Both the position numbers and the translations under genes were made by a program. 64,000 bases of DNA from Legionella micdadei (lineage in GTDB: Bacteria > Pseudomonadota > Gammaproteobacteria > Legionellales > Legionellaceae). Within the stretch, counting starts at the first letter, position 1. Each line of letters starts with the position of its first letter. The notes under the pieces are model-generated. The model worked only from the letters and a program-made list of their open reading frames with translations. It did no database searches and was not told the DNA's origin. This document shows positions 8,590 through 17,510 of this stretch, in pieces. The stretch covers positions 2,719,001 through 2,783,000 of the forward strand of contig NZ_LN614830.1 in assembly GCF_000953635.1 (NCBI RefSeq). The letters are read 5' to 3'.

Positions 8590-10020
8590 TTATTCTGACT
8601 CTTTTAAACCAGTAGCAATCGGCGTGATGCCAATATTGGGATTCACTCCGCAATCATCGAGCAATTTAAGTAAATTATTTCCCCGACGTGTTAATCGCTT
8701 AACGCAATAGGCATCGAGATAGCTATTTAGAATATAGTAGTAATCAGGTAAAGTAAGAATAGTTAAAATTTTCTCAGCACGCTTCACATGTTGTGCTTTG
8801 TCATAATCACAGGCTTGAAAAAGCACTGCTCCAAGCATTGCTGCAAAACTTGCCTTCCGAATATGGTTTGCCAAGTAAAAACGATGAATACATTCATCCA
8901 GAGCACGATCCTTATCCCATTCGACCCAATCGTCATAAAGTGCCATCGCCGTATGCGGATCAAATCCCTTGCCTGAGGTTTCAGAAAGCTGCTGCAGAAC
9001 GTAAGCAACAGGTACAATGGCTTGCACATTAGCCCATGAGCAATTACCCGTGATCTGTGCACTTATAGGCATTTTAGCAAAAGGGATCAGGCCCAATTTC
9101 TGATTGATTCCATGATGGAAATAACGACGGGGTTGTTTTTTGTAAAGAAATTCCTGTAGAAAGCGTACGTCAATGGCTTTGGGATTGGTGATACGATAAA
9201 GATTCACCGTACCTTCCTTAAGGCTATTTTCACCCCGGTCAATCTTAGCCCACCACTCGTTATACCGAATAAAACCAAGCGCGTGACCACGGCTTGCCGC
9301 GGGTAGAATAAGCATCGGTGACTGTTGCAGTATGCGGGCAAGAACGGGTTTGTTAGTCTCCCCCAGATTCAAAGAGAGATTATGTTGCAGTTTTAGTAAT
9401 TCCCCTGCAGCAGCAAAAGCATCCATTATTGGATGGATAAAAGGAAAGTGTTCTCTCAAATGGCGTGTGGAGTAGCTGCTGGTAAAACGCCGCAAGGAAT
9501 CTTTGACGACAGCCACAGTGAACTCAAGCATAAAGCCTTCGTAGTCAAGCTCAATAAATTCATTTTGAGCATTAACGATATCGACATACCCCTTTAATTC
9601 GTAGCGGTGGCCTAGCAATTTAGCGTTAATAAAATCAAGGGCAAAATCAAGTTTTGCCCCATGTTGATAAAGCAAATGCTTAAGATTATCATAACCTCTT
9701 AGGACAGGGTAAACTAAAACAGAAAGGCCAGAACTGGTATATGCATTAGGATCGGCACCATGCTGCAAAAGCAATCTGGCTAACTCAAGGTTGTTGTTAT
9801 CAGCGGCCCAGTGCAGGGGAGTCCTCCCTGTGACATCACCTTTATTGACGTTAACCCCTCGCATAAGCAACTGCTGAGCAATATTCACTTGGCCGGTAAT
9901 CGCGCATTCGATAAGCGGCGTGAAACCGTACTCATCAATGTCATCTAAAGATTCGCCTTGACTCAAATAGTGGTCAAAATCCGGCATACGGGAGCTAATT
10001 ATATCATCAGCAATAGTCAT
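8590..10020 (-). CDS. ankH: Ankyrin-repeat effector, AnkH/LegA3-like
   Basis: 476-aa ankyrin protein resembling Legionella AnkH (LegA3), one of the few Dot/Icm effectors shared across the genus. Ankyrin repeats run about residues 31-63, 64-96 (T-P-L-H-W-A-A-D) and 97-128. The remaining ~340 residues form the second domain; C327 sits in G-N-C-S-W-A-N-V, a motif shape typical of the nucleophile of papain-like cysteine proteases, and published AnkH structures describe a cysteine-protease-like pocket there. The ATG follows the previous gene's stop by 11 bases and AGGAT overlaps that stop. With asd and the 135-aa gene it forms a tight minus-strand operon. Secretion and host target (LARP7 for L. 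pneumophila AnkH) are known only for relatives. Confidence 0.85.
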   Translation of the reverse strand: MTIADDIISSRMPDFDHYLSQGESLDDIDEYGFTPLIECAITGQVNIAQQLLMRGVNVNKGDVTGRTPLHWAADNNNLELARLLLQHGADPNAYTSSGLSVLVYPVLRGYDNLKHLLYQHGAKLDFALDFINAKLLGHRYELKGYVDIVNAQNEFIELDYEGFMLEFTVAVVKDSLRRFTSSYSTRHLREHFPFIHPIMDAFAAAGELLKLQHNLSLNLGETNKPVLARILQQSPMLILPAASRGHALGFIRYNEWWAKIDRGENSLKEGTVNLYRITNPKAIDVRFLQEFLYKKQPRRYFHHGINQKLGLIPFAKMPISAQITGNCSWANVQAIVPVAYVLQQLSETSGKGFDPHTAMALYDDWVEWDKDRALDECIHRFYLANHIRKASFAAMLGAVLFQACDYDKAQHVKRAEKILTILTLPDYYYILNSYLDAYCVKRLTRRGNNLLKLLDDCGVNPNIGITPIATGLKESE

Positions 10021-10031
10021 TTAGCGCGATC

Positions 10032-10439
10032 CTAAGGATTGGGATTAGGATTAAATTTTGGTGCTGCCACAAGCCCTAATTTCAATTTATGCTGTAAATC
10101 CTGTTCCCTTCGTTCGTTTTCGAATTTAGTCAATACCTCACGTGTACTCAGATGAGGGTTTGGATTTTCATTATTAGCAATACCATCAAAATAGGGATTG
10201 TCCAAAAAAGGATGCTCTTTAATCCCGTTTTGTAAATCCTCTTCTAAACCTGCTGCTTGTTGGGGCTCATAATGCTCACGCTCATGAACTTTCACCCCTA
10301 ATTTGCGATGGCCATTTTTTTCCTCAAGGCGCCGCTGATTCTCCATTTGCCAAGTTTCATCTTTCAATATGGATTCCCCCCGATTGCCTGTGGGTGATCG
10401 GGTAGGAAAATCAATGTCTGTTCTATTAAAATCATTCAT
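10032..10439 (-). CDS. Hypothetical protein between asd and the AnkH-like gene
   Basis: 135-aa highly charged protein (many Glu, Lys, Arg, Asn), low in hydrophobic residues and ending in an N-P repeat; likely disordered. I do not recognise it. There is no clear Shine-Dalgarno, but the ATG is only 15 bases after the asd stop and its stop is 11 bases before the AnkH-like start, so it is likely translated by reinitiation within the same operon. A chaperone or accessory role for the effector is possible from position alone and has no motif support. Confidence 0.6.
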   Translation of the reverse strand: MNDFNRTDIDFPTRSPTGNRGESILKDETWQMENQRRLEEKNGHRKLGVKVHEREHYEPQQAAGLEEDLQNGIKEHPFLDNPYFDGIANNENPNPHLSTREVLTKFENERREQDLQHKLKLGLVAAPKFNPNPNP

Positions 10440-10454
10440 AAAATAAAGTATAAA

Positions 10455-11480
10455 TTATAAATACTCACGCTGCAGAATTTCTGCAATTTGCACAGCATTT
10501 GTCGCTGCTCCTTTACGGATATTGTCTGCAACGACCCATAAATTTAATCCATTGGGATGAGAAATGTCTTTGCGAATGCGGCCGACAAAAACTTCATCAT
10601 GGCCAATTGCATGAGTAATTGGTGTTGGATACTGCAATTTGGCCGTATTATCTATTAATTTAACTCCTGGCGCCTTTGAAAGCAAATTGCGTGCTTCTTC
10701 TACAGTCATTGGCGCCTTTAATTCAAGATGAATGGCCTCAGAATGCCCATAAAGCACTGGAACACGTACTGTCGTTGGATTCACGAGAATCGATTCGTCT
10801 TCCATGATTTTTTTTGTTTCCCATACCATCTTCATTTCTTCACGGGTGTAACCATTCTCTTGAAATTCATCGATATGGGGTAAAACATTAAACGCAATTT
10901 GATATGGATAAACGGAATGACGTGCCGGACGACCATTTAGCAATTCACCCGTTTGCGAAACTAGTTCAGCAATTGCTTTTTTACCCGTTCCGGAAACCGC
11001 TTGATACGTTGCAACATTGATACGGCTGATTCCTACTGCATCATGTAGGGGTTTTAAAGCGACGACCATTTGTATAGTAGAGCAATTCGGGTTAGCAATA
11101 ATGCCGCGATTTTTGTATTCTGCAATTCGGTGGGGGTTAACTTCTGGAACAACGAGTGGAATATCATTGTCATAGCGAAAGCAAGATGTATTATCGACCA
11201 CAATACAACCGGCCTTAGCTGCTATAGGTGCGTACTCTTTAGATACAGCTCCGCCTGCGGAAAATAGAGCAATATCTGCCTTGCTGAAATCAAAGTCAGC
11301 TAAATCAAGCACATCCAATTCGCTTTTATTAAATGTCACTGTATTGCCAACTGAGCGGTGACTGGCGAGAGGATAAATCTTATCGACAGGGAAATCCCGC
11401 TCTTCCAATACGTTAAGCAGGGTTTCACCCACTGCACCAGTTGCTCCAACAATTGCAATATTGAGTCGTCTGTTCATCAC
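10455..11480 (-). CDS. asd: Aspartate-semialdehyde dehydrogenase
   Basis: Reduces aspartyl phosphate to aspartate semialdehyde, the branch-point to lysine/diaminopimelate, threonine and methionine. The NADP-binding start G-A-T-G-A-V-G (residues 12-18) and the active-site C133 in N-P-N-C-S-T are present; the His/Arg substrate motif appears as G-H-S-E-A-I. The length of 341 aa fits the shorter Asd form found in Gram-positives and many gammaproteobacteria rather than the 367-aa E. coli form. It heads a minus-strand unit that continues into the small unknown gene and the AnkH-like gene. Confidence 0.95.
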   Translation of the reverse strand: MMNRRLNIAIVGATGAVGETLLNVLEERDFPVDKIYPLASHRSVGNTVTFNKSELDVLDLADFDFSKADIALFSAGGAVSKEYAPIAAKAGCIVVDNTSCFRYDNDIPLVVPEVNPHRIAEYKNRGIIANPNCSTIQMVVALKPLHDAVGISRINVATYQAVSGTGKKAIAELVSQTGELLNGRPARHSVYPYQIAFNVLPHIDEFQENGYTREEMKMVWETKKIMEDESILVNPTTVRVPVLYGHSEAIHLELKAPMTVEEARNLLSKAPGVKLIDNTAKLQYPTPITHAIGHDEVFVGRIRKDISHPNGLNLWVVADNIRKGAATNAVQIAEILQREYL

Positions 11481-11844
11481 TACCTCAACTAGGGGGTCAA
11501 ATTATTTATCTTCCTTTCAGGATGATAGCATTTATTGAGAAAAAGCATTTACCCACTGACTATTAAGTTAAGGTAATACGGGCTGCGACTATGAGGGAGC
11601 GAATTAGAAGCGACACTCCTATATCCCCTTGTTCACACGCGCGGCTCGGATTATTGAGTCATAAAGCCGTGGGATTATTACCTCCTCGATTACCAAAAAT
11701 TTAAAACCTATACTAGGTTAACAATTCGTTAGATTGAGCTTAAATCCCTGGATTTTCTGTCCTTTGCCGCCCACCTACCCATGTATGCTGCAATGTTCGA
11801 AAATCAAGGCATTTCGGCCAAGATAGTAGAATTGTCAAAGTTTC
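11481..11844. other. asd-aroC intergenic region
   Basis: 364 bases with no gene seen. It contains one copy of a dispersed intergenic repeat at 11579-11628 (listed separately). Near 11803-11830 a stretch TTTCGGCCAAGATAGTAGAA resembles TTTTGGCCGAGGTAGTAGAA near 24272 upstream of lon, suggesting further decayed repeats. The asd promoter must lie at the low-coordinate end. Confidence 0.5.
11579..11628 (+). repeat. Dispersed intergenic repeat, copy 1
   Basis: The core reads cGGGCTGCGACTATGAGGGA and is followed by CCTATAT about 20 bases on. The same pattern occurs at 48174-48215 in another intergenic gap. Such GC-rich short repeats between genes suggest a scattered palindromic or regulatory element family in this genome. 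Confidence 0.5.
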
Positions 11845-12903
11845 CTACCTATTTTGCGCTTTATGGCGCAAATAATGATCGAGCAACACCAAAGCCATCA
11901 TAGCTTCAGCAATAGGCACTGCACGAATGCCTACACAAGGGTCATGACGGCCTTTTGTGACCACTGTAACCTCTTCACCTTCGGTATTAATTGACTTACC
12001 CGGCTTAACGATACTAGACGTAGGCTTCAAAGCAATGCTTACAACTACAGGTTGTCCCGTAGAAATTCCACCGAGAACCCCACCTGCATTATTGCTAAGG
12101 AACCCTTCCCGAGTCATTTCATCGCGATGCTCACTTCCTAATTGCGCAACTGCCGCAAATCCGGCGCCAATCTCCACACCTTTTACAGCATTAATCGACA
12201 TCAACGCATAAGCCAAAGTGGCATCTAGTTTATCAAAAACCGGATCACCCAATCCGATTGGCACGCCTCGCGCTATCACTGTTACCCGGGCTCCCACTGA
12301 ATCACCTTGGCGCCGCAATTGATCAATATAGGCAGCTAAATCTTGGATTTGATGCTGATTAGGACAGAAAAAAGGGTTATTACCTATTTCTGCTTCATCA
12401 ACAAAATCCAAAGTGAGAGTACCCATTTGCTGCAAATAACCCAAAATATCAATGCCTAGGACCCGTTGTAAATAAAGGCGGGCAATGGCACCTGCAGCAA
12501 CTCTGGCCACGGTTTCTCGCGCCGAAGACCGCCCCCCCCCACGATAATCACGAAGTCCGTATTTATGCTGATAGGTAAAATCTGCATGCCCGGGGCGAAA
12601 AATGGTCTTAATGGACTCGTAATCGCTCGAGCGTTGATCGCTGTTTTTAATCAGTAATGCGATGGGTGTCCCCGTGGTTAAGCCCTCAAATACCCCAGAA
12701 AGAATTTCGACTTTATCTTCCTCACGCCTTTGCGTAGTGTATTTTGACTGACCAGGTTTGCGCTTATCGAGGAATGGCTGGATGTCTTCTTCCGATAAGG
12801 CCATACCAGGAGGACAACCATCTACTATACAGCCCAGTGCAGTCCCATGACTTTCACCGAAAGTTGTTACAGTAAATAATTTTCCAAATGTATTCCCACT
12901 CAT
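11845..12903 (-). CDS. aroC: Chorismate synthase
   Basis: Last step of the shikimate pathway: removes phosphate from EPSP to form chorismate, using reduced FMN. All family signatures are visible: G-E-S-H-G-x-A-x-G near residue 16, the [10 protein letters not shown] segment, and the R-x-D-P-C C-terminal motif. At 352 aa it is a usual length. It starts 9 bases after prmB, and the prmB-aroC pair is conserved in gammaproteobacteria. Assignment is firm. Confidence 0.97.
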   Translation of the reverse strand: MSGNTFGKLFTVTTFGESHGTALGCIVDGCPPGMALSEEDIQPFLDKRKPGQSKYTTQRREEDKVEILSGVFEGLTTGTPIALLIKNSDQRSSDYESIKTIFRPGHADFTYQHKYGLRDYRGGGRSSARETVARVAAGAIARLYLQRVLGIDILGYLQQMGTLTLDFVDEAEIGNNPFFCPNQHQIQDLAAYIDQLRRQGDSVGARVTVIARGVPIGLGDPVFDKLDATLAYALMSINAVKGVEIGAGFAAVAQLGSEHRDEMTREGFLSNNAGGVLGGISTGQPVVVSIALKPTSSIVKPGKSINTEGEEVTVVTKGRHDPCVGIRAVPIAEAMMALVLLDHYLRHKAQNR

Positions 12904-12912
12904 TTAGTTGCC

Positions 12913-13827
12913 TTAAGGCGCAAAATGCGCTTTTAATTGTTGGTACGTCAACAAAAATACCCCGTGTCCGCCATATTCGAAGTCAAGCCAAGTAAAAGGA
13001 ACTTGTGGGAAAGCCTCAACAAGCGCCTCTTCACTGTTACCCACTTCAACGACCAAAATGCCATGCTCTGATAAGTAATCATGGGCTTTTGCAAGAATTT
13101 TTTCAACAATGGCTAAACCATTATTATCTGTTTCCAAAGCAAGACGAGGCTCATGGAGATACTCCTTAGGCAAAGTCTGCATTTCTTCCGAACCGACATA
13201 AGGAGGATTAGCGACTATTAAATCATACTGCTTCTTAGGTACATGAACCCAACAATCAGATTCAATAAGTGTGAGAATATCTTGCAGTCCGTGGCGCTCC
13301 CGATTAATGGCCGCAACCTCTAAAGCACTGGTGGAGATATCCACCGCATCAATCAGCGCATCAGGAAAAGCATAGTGACAAGCAATAGCAATACAAGCAC
13401 TACCTGTACACATATCGAGAATGTTTTCCACCCTATCTGTGTCTATCCAAGGAGAAAACTGCTGTTTGATAAGCTCAGCAATAGGCGATCGGGGAATTAA
13501 GACCCTTTCATCCACATAGAAAGCAAGATCACAAAAATACGCTTCATTAGTAAGATAAGGCACTGGAATCTTTTCAATAATCCGGCGTGATAATCGATTG
13601 ACTAACATTTGCTTCTCCACAGAAGTCAAACGGGCTTGTAAGAGCAAGGGATCGCAATCGAGAGGCAAAGATAAGCTTCCCAAAATCAATGCTAACATAT
13701 CATCCCAAGCATTATCGGTTCCATGACCATAGAAAAGATTTGATGCATGCGCTTGACTTACACCAAACCGGAGAAAATCAACAATGGTTTCAAAATGAGC
13801 TGTTAATGTTGCGTAGGTGTCATTCAT
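12913..13827 (-). CDS. prmB: Ribosomal protein uL3 glutamine N5-methyltransferase
   Basis: S-adenosylmethionine-dependent enzyme that methylates a glutamine of ribosomal protein L3. The SAM-binding stretch I-L-D-M-C-T-G-S-A-C and the catalytic N-P-P-Y are present, and the C-terminal acidic motif is intact. An ATG at 13827 preceded by AAGG is preferred to an upstream TTG at 13848, giving 304 aa, close to E. coli PrmB (310). Adjacency to aroC, as in E. coli, separates it from PrmC, which lies beside prfA. Confidence 0.93.
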   Translation of the reverse strand: MNDTYATLTAHFETIVDFLRFGVSQAHASNLFYGHGTDNAWDDMLALILGSLSLPLDCDPLLLQARLTSVEKQMLVNRLSRRIIEKIPVPYLTNEAYFCDLAFYVDERVLIPRSPIAELIKQQFSPWIDTDRVENILDMCTGSACIAIACHYAFPDALIDAVDISTSALEVAAINRERHGLQDILTLIESDCWVHVPKKQYDLIVANPPYVGSEEMQTLPKEYLHEPRLALETDNNGLAIVEKILAKAHDYLSEHGILVVEVGNSEEALVEAFPQVPFTWLDFEYGGHGVFLLTYQQLKAHFAP

Positions 13828-13994
13828 AAATTGCCTTAAATGTTGCAAAGCCTAATATGTTAACGCAGAGAACATAATTACCACAAATTGTACGTTAATT
13901 TGGAGACTTTGTCTTTTAACATCATCCTCTTCGTTTTTCCCATTCTAAATGCGTTATAATCATTTATATATGCTTTCGGTGAATAAAAATCCTT

Positions 13995-14543
13995 ATGTCT
14001 GATGATTCTTTGTCTGAAGAAGACAAAGCTTTATTTCGTAAAATGATGAGCGATGTAAAGCCGCTAAAAAAAAACGATAAGATTAGCTTAGTGTCTACAA
14101 CAGTCAAAAACCGTAAGCGGGAAAGCGTTACTGTAACCAAAACAACTACAGTTTATCTTTCTGATTATTATGCTGAGGAAGTCCAAGCGAACACAATATT
14201 GTCTTATACTAGTTCTCCTCTTCCTAATAAACGGTTAAGGGAATTAAAAACAGGGAAAATTCCTTGGCAGGCAAAATTGGACTTACACGGCTTAAAACCG
14301 GATGATGCAAAGGAAGCATTGGTTAAATTTATTGGGCAGCAATTTGCATTAGCCCATAGGAGCCTTTTAATTATTCATGGTAAAGGCAGTCATAAAGGTG
14401 AAGCACCTGTGTTAAAAAACCTGGTTAATCGATGGCTCACCCAATTTCCACAGGTTTTAGCTTTTCACAGTGCTTTAGCACGTGACGGCGGTGAAGGTGC
14501 TTTATATGTTCTTCTTAAGCGGCAAAAAGAAGAAACGAATTGA
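13995..14543 (+). CDS. smrA: Smr-domain nuclease, SmrA-like
   Basis: 182-aa Smr protein. The Smr domain covers about residues 93-178, with the signatures L-D-L-H-G-L and H-G-K-G, followed by [10 protein letters not shown]. Stand-alone Smr proteins have DNA or RNA endonuclease activity (SmrA nicking; SmrB rescues collided ribosomes). The N-terminal helix [12 protein letters not shown] is typical of the SmrA type. It is divergent from prmB across 167 bases. Confidence 0.88.
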   Translation: MSDDSLSEEDKALFRKMMSDVKPLKKNDKISLVSTTVKNRKRESVTVTKTTTVYLSDYYAEEVQANTILSYTSSPLPNKRLRELKTGKIPWQAKLDLHGLKPDDAKEALVKFIGQQFALAHRSLLIIHGKGSHKGEAPVLKNLVNRWLTQFPQVLAFHSALARDGGEGALYVLLKRQKEETN

Positions 14544-14595
14544 ATTTATCACCGTAAAGCCTTACCATTTGCACAAAATTTCGAATAGTGGCGTC

Positions 14596-15231
14596 ATGAA
14601 CAAACAAACAATTATTATCGGGATTTCTGGTCCTTCTGCTTCTGGGAAAAGTCTTCTAGCTAACACAATTGTTACCGAATTGGGTTCTGAACAAGTCGTT
14701 GTCATCTCGGAAGATGCTTATTATAAAGACAATAGTCATCTCCCTTTCACTGAAAGAGAGAAAATTAACTACGACCATCCTGATGCATTTGATCATGCAC
14801 TCCTTTGTGACCATCTGCGTAAACTGCAACAAGGGGATTCGGTTGAGATTCCTATCTACTCCCATTCAAAGCATATCCGCCTATCCGAAACCCGTCGTGT
14901 AGGCCAGCATGCCATTATAGTACTTGAAGGGATTCTGTTATTCACGGACAGAGCATTGCGTGAAATCATGGACATCCGTATCTTTATGTCTACGCCGTTG
15001 GATGTCTGTTTAACTCGCCGCTTGAAACGAGATGTCGTTGAACGCCAGCGTTCCTTTGAATCCGTTGTCCATCAATATGAAACAACTGTCAGACCAATGT
15101 ACTTACAATTCATTGAGCCTTCCAGTCGTTATGCAGACATCATTGTTCCGCGAGGTGGAGAAAATCGTATTGCCATTGATATGATTCAAGCTAAAATGCG
15201 TGAGTTACTCGCGCAGCATAAAAACGGTTAG
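14596..15231 (+). CDS. udk: Uridine kinase
   Basis: Phosphorylates uridine and cytidine to UMP and CMP in pyrimidine salvage. The P-loop G-P-S-A-S-G-K-S lies at residues 12-19, Y-Y-K-D and the R-R-L-K-R-D lid region follow. The open frame extends upstream into smrA, but the ATG at 14596 gives 211 aa, matching E. coli Udk (213), and removes residues without homology. It is the second gene of a plus-strand unit smrA-udk-fabI. Confidence 0.93.
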   Translation: MNKQTIIIGISGPSASGKSLLANTIVTELGSEQVVVISEDAYYKDNSHLPFTEREKINYDHPDAFDHALLCDHLRKLQQGDSVEIPIYSHSKHIRLSETRRVGQHAIIVLEGILLFTDRALREIMDIRIFMSTPLDVCLTRRLKRDVVERQRSFESVVHQYETTVRPMYLQFIEPSSRYADIIVPRGGENRIAIDMIQAKMRELLAQHKNG

Positions 15232-15242
15232 AGGAGAAAACG

Positions 15243-16037
15243 ATGGGATTTTTAAGCGGAAAGAAAGCACTGATTGTTGGCCTAGCAAGCAATCGCTCTA
15301 TAGCCTATGGCATTGCTAAAGCATTTCACGAGCAAGGCGCCGAACTGGCTTTCACTTACCAAAATGAAAAATTACAAGGCCGCGTCGAATCGATGGCCGC
15401 CGAATTTAATTCCAACTTAACATTTCCTTGCGATGTCGCCAGCGATGTTGATATTCAAGCTGTTTTTGAACAATTGGGGAGCCATTGGAATAAATTGGAT
15501 ATTCTTATTCATTCCGTTGCTTTCGCCCCGGCTGACCAAATTAGTGGTGATTTTATTGATAGTGTGCATCGCGAGGGTTTCCATATTGCGCATGACATCA
15601 GTGCCTACAGCTTAATCGGCCTTGCTAAAGCTGCCCTACCCCTGATGCAAGATACACAAGGATCAATTTTAACACTTAGCTATTATGGCGCTGAAAAGGC
15701 AGTACCTAATTACAATGTCATGGGTATTGCCAAAGCCAGTTTAGAGGCGTCTGTACGCTATTTGGCTGCAAGCTTAGGTCCTCGTGGGATTCGCGTCAAC
15801 GCAATATCCGCAGGCCCAATTAAAACCTTGGCAGCTGCAGGCATTAAGGATTTCCGTAAAATGCAAACTGCCTATGCCAACACTACTCCTATGAAGCGTA
15901 ATGTCACCGCGGAAGAAGTGGGTAATACTGCCGCTTTCCTCTGCTCCGACTTAGCTTCAGGAATTACTGCGGAAGTGGTTCACGTGGATGCCGGTTATCA
16001 TGCTGTGGCAATGTCCGATTTGGGGAAGATGGATTAA
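15243..16037 (+). CDS. fabI: Enoyl-ACP reductase (NADH), FabI
   Basis: Reduces trans-2-enoyl-ACP in each round of type II fatty acid synthesis and is the triclosan/isoniazid-class target. The short-chain dehydrogenase fold with FabI-specific G-L-A-S-N-R-S-I at 13-20 and catalytic Y147, Y157 and K164 (Y-x6-K) is one residue off E. coli numbering. Length 264 aa is typical. A GAGGAG precedes the ATG by 6 bases, and udk ends 11 bases upstream. Confidence 0.97.
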   Translation: MGFLSGKKALIVGLASNRSIAYGIAKAFHEQGAELAFTYQNEKLQGRVESMAAEFNSNLTFPCDVASDVDIQAVFEQLGSHWNKLDILIHSVAFAPADQISGDFIDSVHREGFHIAHDISAYSLIGLAKAALPLMQDTQGSILTLSYYGAEKAVPNYNVMGIAKASLEASVRYLAASLGPRGIRVNAISAGPIKTLAAAGIKDFRKMQTAYANTTPMKRNVTAEEVGNTAAFLCSDLASGITAEVVHVDAGYHAVAMSDLGKMD

Positions 16038-16056
16038 TTTATAGGTAGAGTCGTCT

Positions 16057-16097
16057 GACCCAATATTGGATCTTATTCAAATCCGTGTTATTGGGTC
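16057..16097 (+). terminator. Possible terminator after fabI
   Basis: GACCCAATA at 16057-16065 pairs with TATTGGGTC at 16089-16097, with a second inner pairing GGAT/ATCC. The T-run is missing, so termination is only possible. The rest of the 290-base gap to the next gene holds nothing recognised. Confidence 0.35.
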
Positions 16098-16327
16098 AAA
16101 CGCCGCAACCAATACCAGATCGCTTTTCCAGAGCATTATTTCGCCATAGTTTGGAAAAAAATCAGCAGGTTATAGAACAATTTTTATAAAAATTGCTTGT
16201 TCAAAAAACTACTTAGTTACTCGACTTCATGATATTTTGATACACGCAACTCCGCCACTCAGAGCAGAATTACTTTTCTATCTCTTTTTTGGTGAGTCAA
16301 ATCAAAAACGATCATTAAGGAGCATTC

Positions 16328-17263
16328 ATGAGTAACCCTTCGAAAAAAAATACAACCGAAAAAAGCAATAATCCTCCAAAATTAGCTATCTCTTCAGGAA
16401 ACTCCAAATCCGAAGGAGAGGATACCCAAACGGGGCGAGAGCAAATCAATCCATCCTTAAATAATATTAACAACTTGACTGAAAGACCAAAACTCCGCTT
16501 CACCAACACATTCAAAAAAATGCCCTCTTTTTCTGAACAAAAGAAATCGACTGATCACTTATACGACGATAAAAGGGCGGATAGTTTTGGCAAGTCACAA
16601 GAAAAAACAGGAAAGGTCGGAATACAACCATCTGGTTTTTCTCTCTTTCATAACATGGAGGAAGACGAGTTAGCCCCTATTTTCTCGAGTCAACACGCCG
16701 TTGAATTAGCCCTTAATACGAACTGGGAAGAAAATTCACCTACATTACAACAAACCGTTCATCAATGGAAAAAAAAGAAGGCTGAGCAAGATACTCCTTT
16801 CGATTATTCAATATTCGGAGGAGTAAAATATCTAAGCATCATCGATGTGCTTTCTCCAAGCCTTTGTCCTCCCACTGAGAAAAAAGAACAATTTGCAGAT
16901 GCACTTACCATGTTAAATGAAATGGAACTTAGACTGGAGAGTATTGTTATTTACGATTTCATCCCGTCTAACAATCATACAAACCTAAAAACCTTGCTCG
17001 CTTTAATCGAGAAAAATAATAGAACTCTAAAGAAAATAACTATCTGTAATGGATTTTCTGCGGAAGAACTGCTTATGATCCAGAAGAAATTAGAACAGTA
17101 TCCGCATATCAACTTAAAAATTGCCTATAAGCCAATCATGAGTCCCGAAACCCTTAAGAAAAGTTTTGATTTCTTTAATAATAAAAACGAAAAAAAAGCC
17201 AGGTTTCCGGATAGTAAAGATATTTGCGATGACCATGCAGATAGCAGTTTTCAACTCAACTAA
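16328..17263 (+). CDS. Hypothetical protein with disordered N-terminus, possible effector
   Basis: 311-aa protein that I do not recognise. A good AAGGAG precedes the ATG. Residues 1-110 are rich in Lys, Asn, Ser, Thr and Pro and look disordered. Residues ~155-260 look ordered, with alternating strand/helix segments (K-Y-L-S-I-I-D-V-L, then L-E-S-I-V-I-Y-D-F and L-K-K-I-T-I-C-N-G) spaced like leucine-rich repeats. No signal peptide or membrane helix. The tail is acidic and polar. A monocistronic, AT-rich gene of this type is often a Dot/Icm substrate in Legionella, which remains inference. Confidence 0.6.
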   Translation: MSNPSKKNTTEKSNNPPKLAISSGNSKSEGEDTQTGREQINPSLNNINNLTERPKLRFTNTFKKMPSFSEQKKSTDHLYDDKRADSFGKSQEKTGKVGIQPSGFSLFHNMEEDELAPIFSSQHAVELALNTNWEENSPTLQQTVHQWKKKKAEQDTPFDYSIFGGVKYLSIIDVLSPSLCPPTEKKEQFADALTMLNEMELRLESIVIYDFIPSNNHTNLKTLLALIEKNNRTLKKITICNGFSAEELLMIQKKLEQYPHINLKIAYKPIMSPETLKKSFDFFNNKNEKKARFPDSKDICDDHADSSFQLN

Positions 17264-17320
17264 GGTAGCAGCGATCAATAAGCCTCATTGAATAAAGAAA
17301 AAAATCAACATTTCTTAAAT

Positions 17321-17339
17321 CCCGCGAACCAATCGCGGG
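17321..17339. repeat. GC-rich hairpin between convergent genes
   Basis: CCCGCGA at 17321-17327 pairs with TCGCGGG at 17333-17339 around a 5-base loop, and a further TCGCGGGCGAGAG lies at about 17354. It may be a weak terminator for the 16328 gene or part of a dispersed element; no T-run follows. Confidence 0.4.
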
Positions 17340-17481
17340 ACAACAAAAAGTTATCGCGGGCGAGAGTTGTCGTTCCTTTTCAAAAGACAAAATTTCTTAA
17401 CCTGACAGCACCGGGTCGCGACTCAGTTTACTGACTGGATCTAAGAAGATAACAATGATGAATGACTCAGCTATGGCAAAT

Positions 17482-17500
17482 GTGGGTCAAGATGACCCAC
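17482..17500 (-). terminator. Terminator after the membrane protein gene
   Basis: An 8-bp perfect stem GTGGGTCA/TGACCCAC with a 3-base loop lies 10 bases downstream of the stop at 17511 (minus strand). The trailing sequence is only moderately T-rich (ATTTG). Confidence 0.5.
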
Positions 17501-17510
17501 GTTAACTTTA

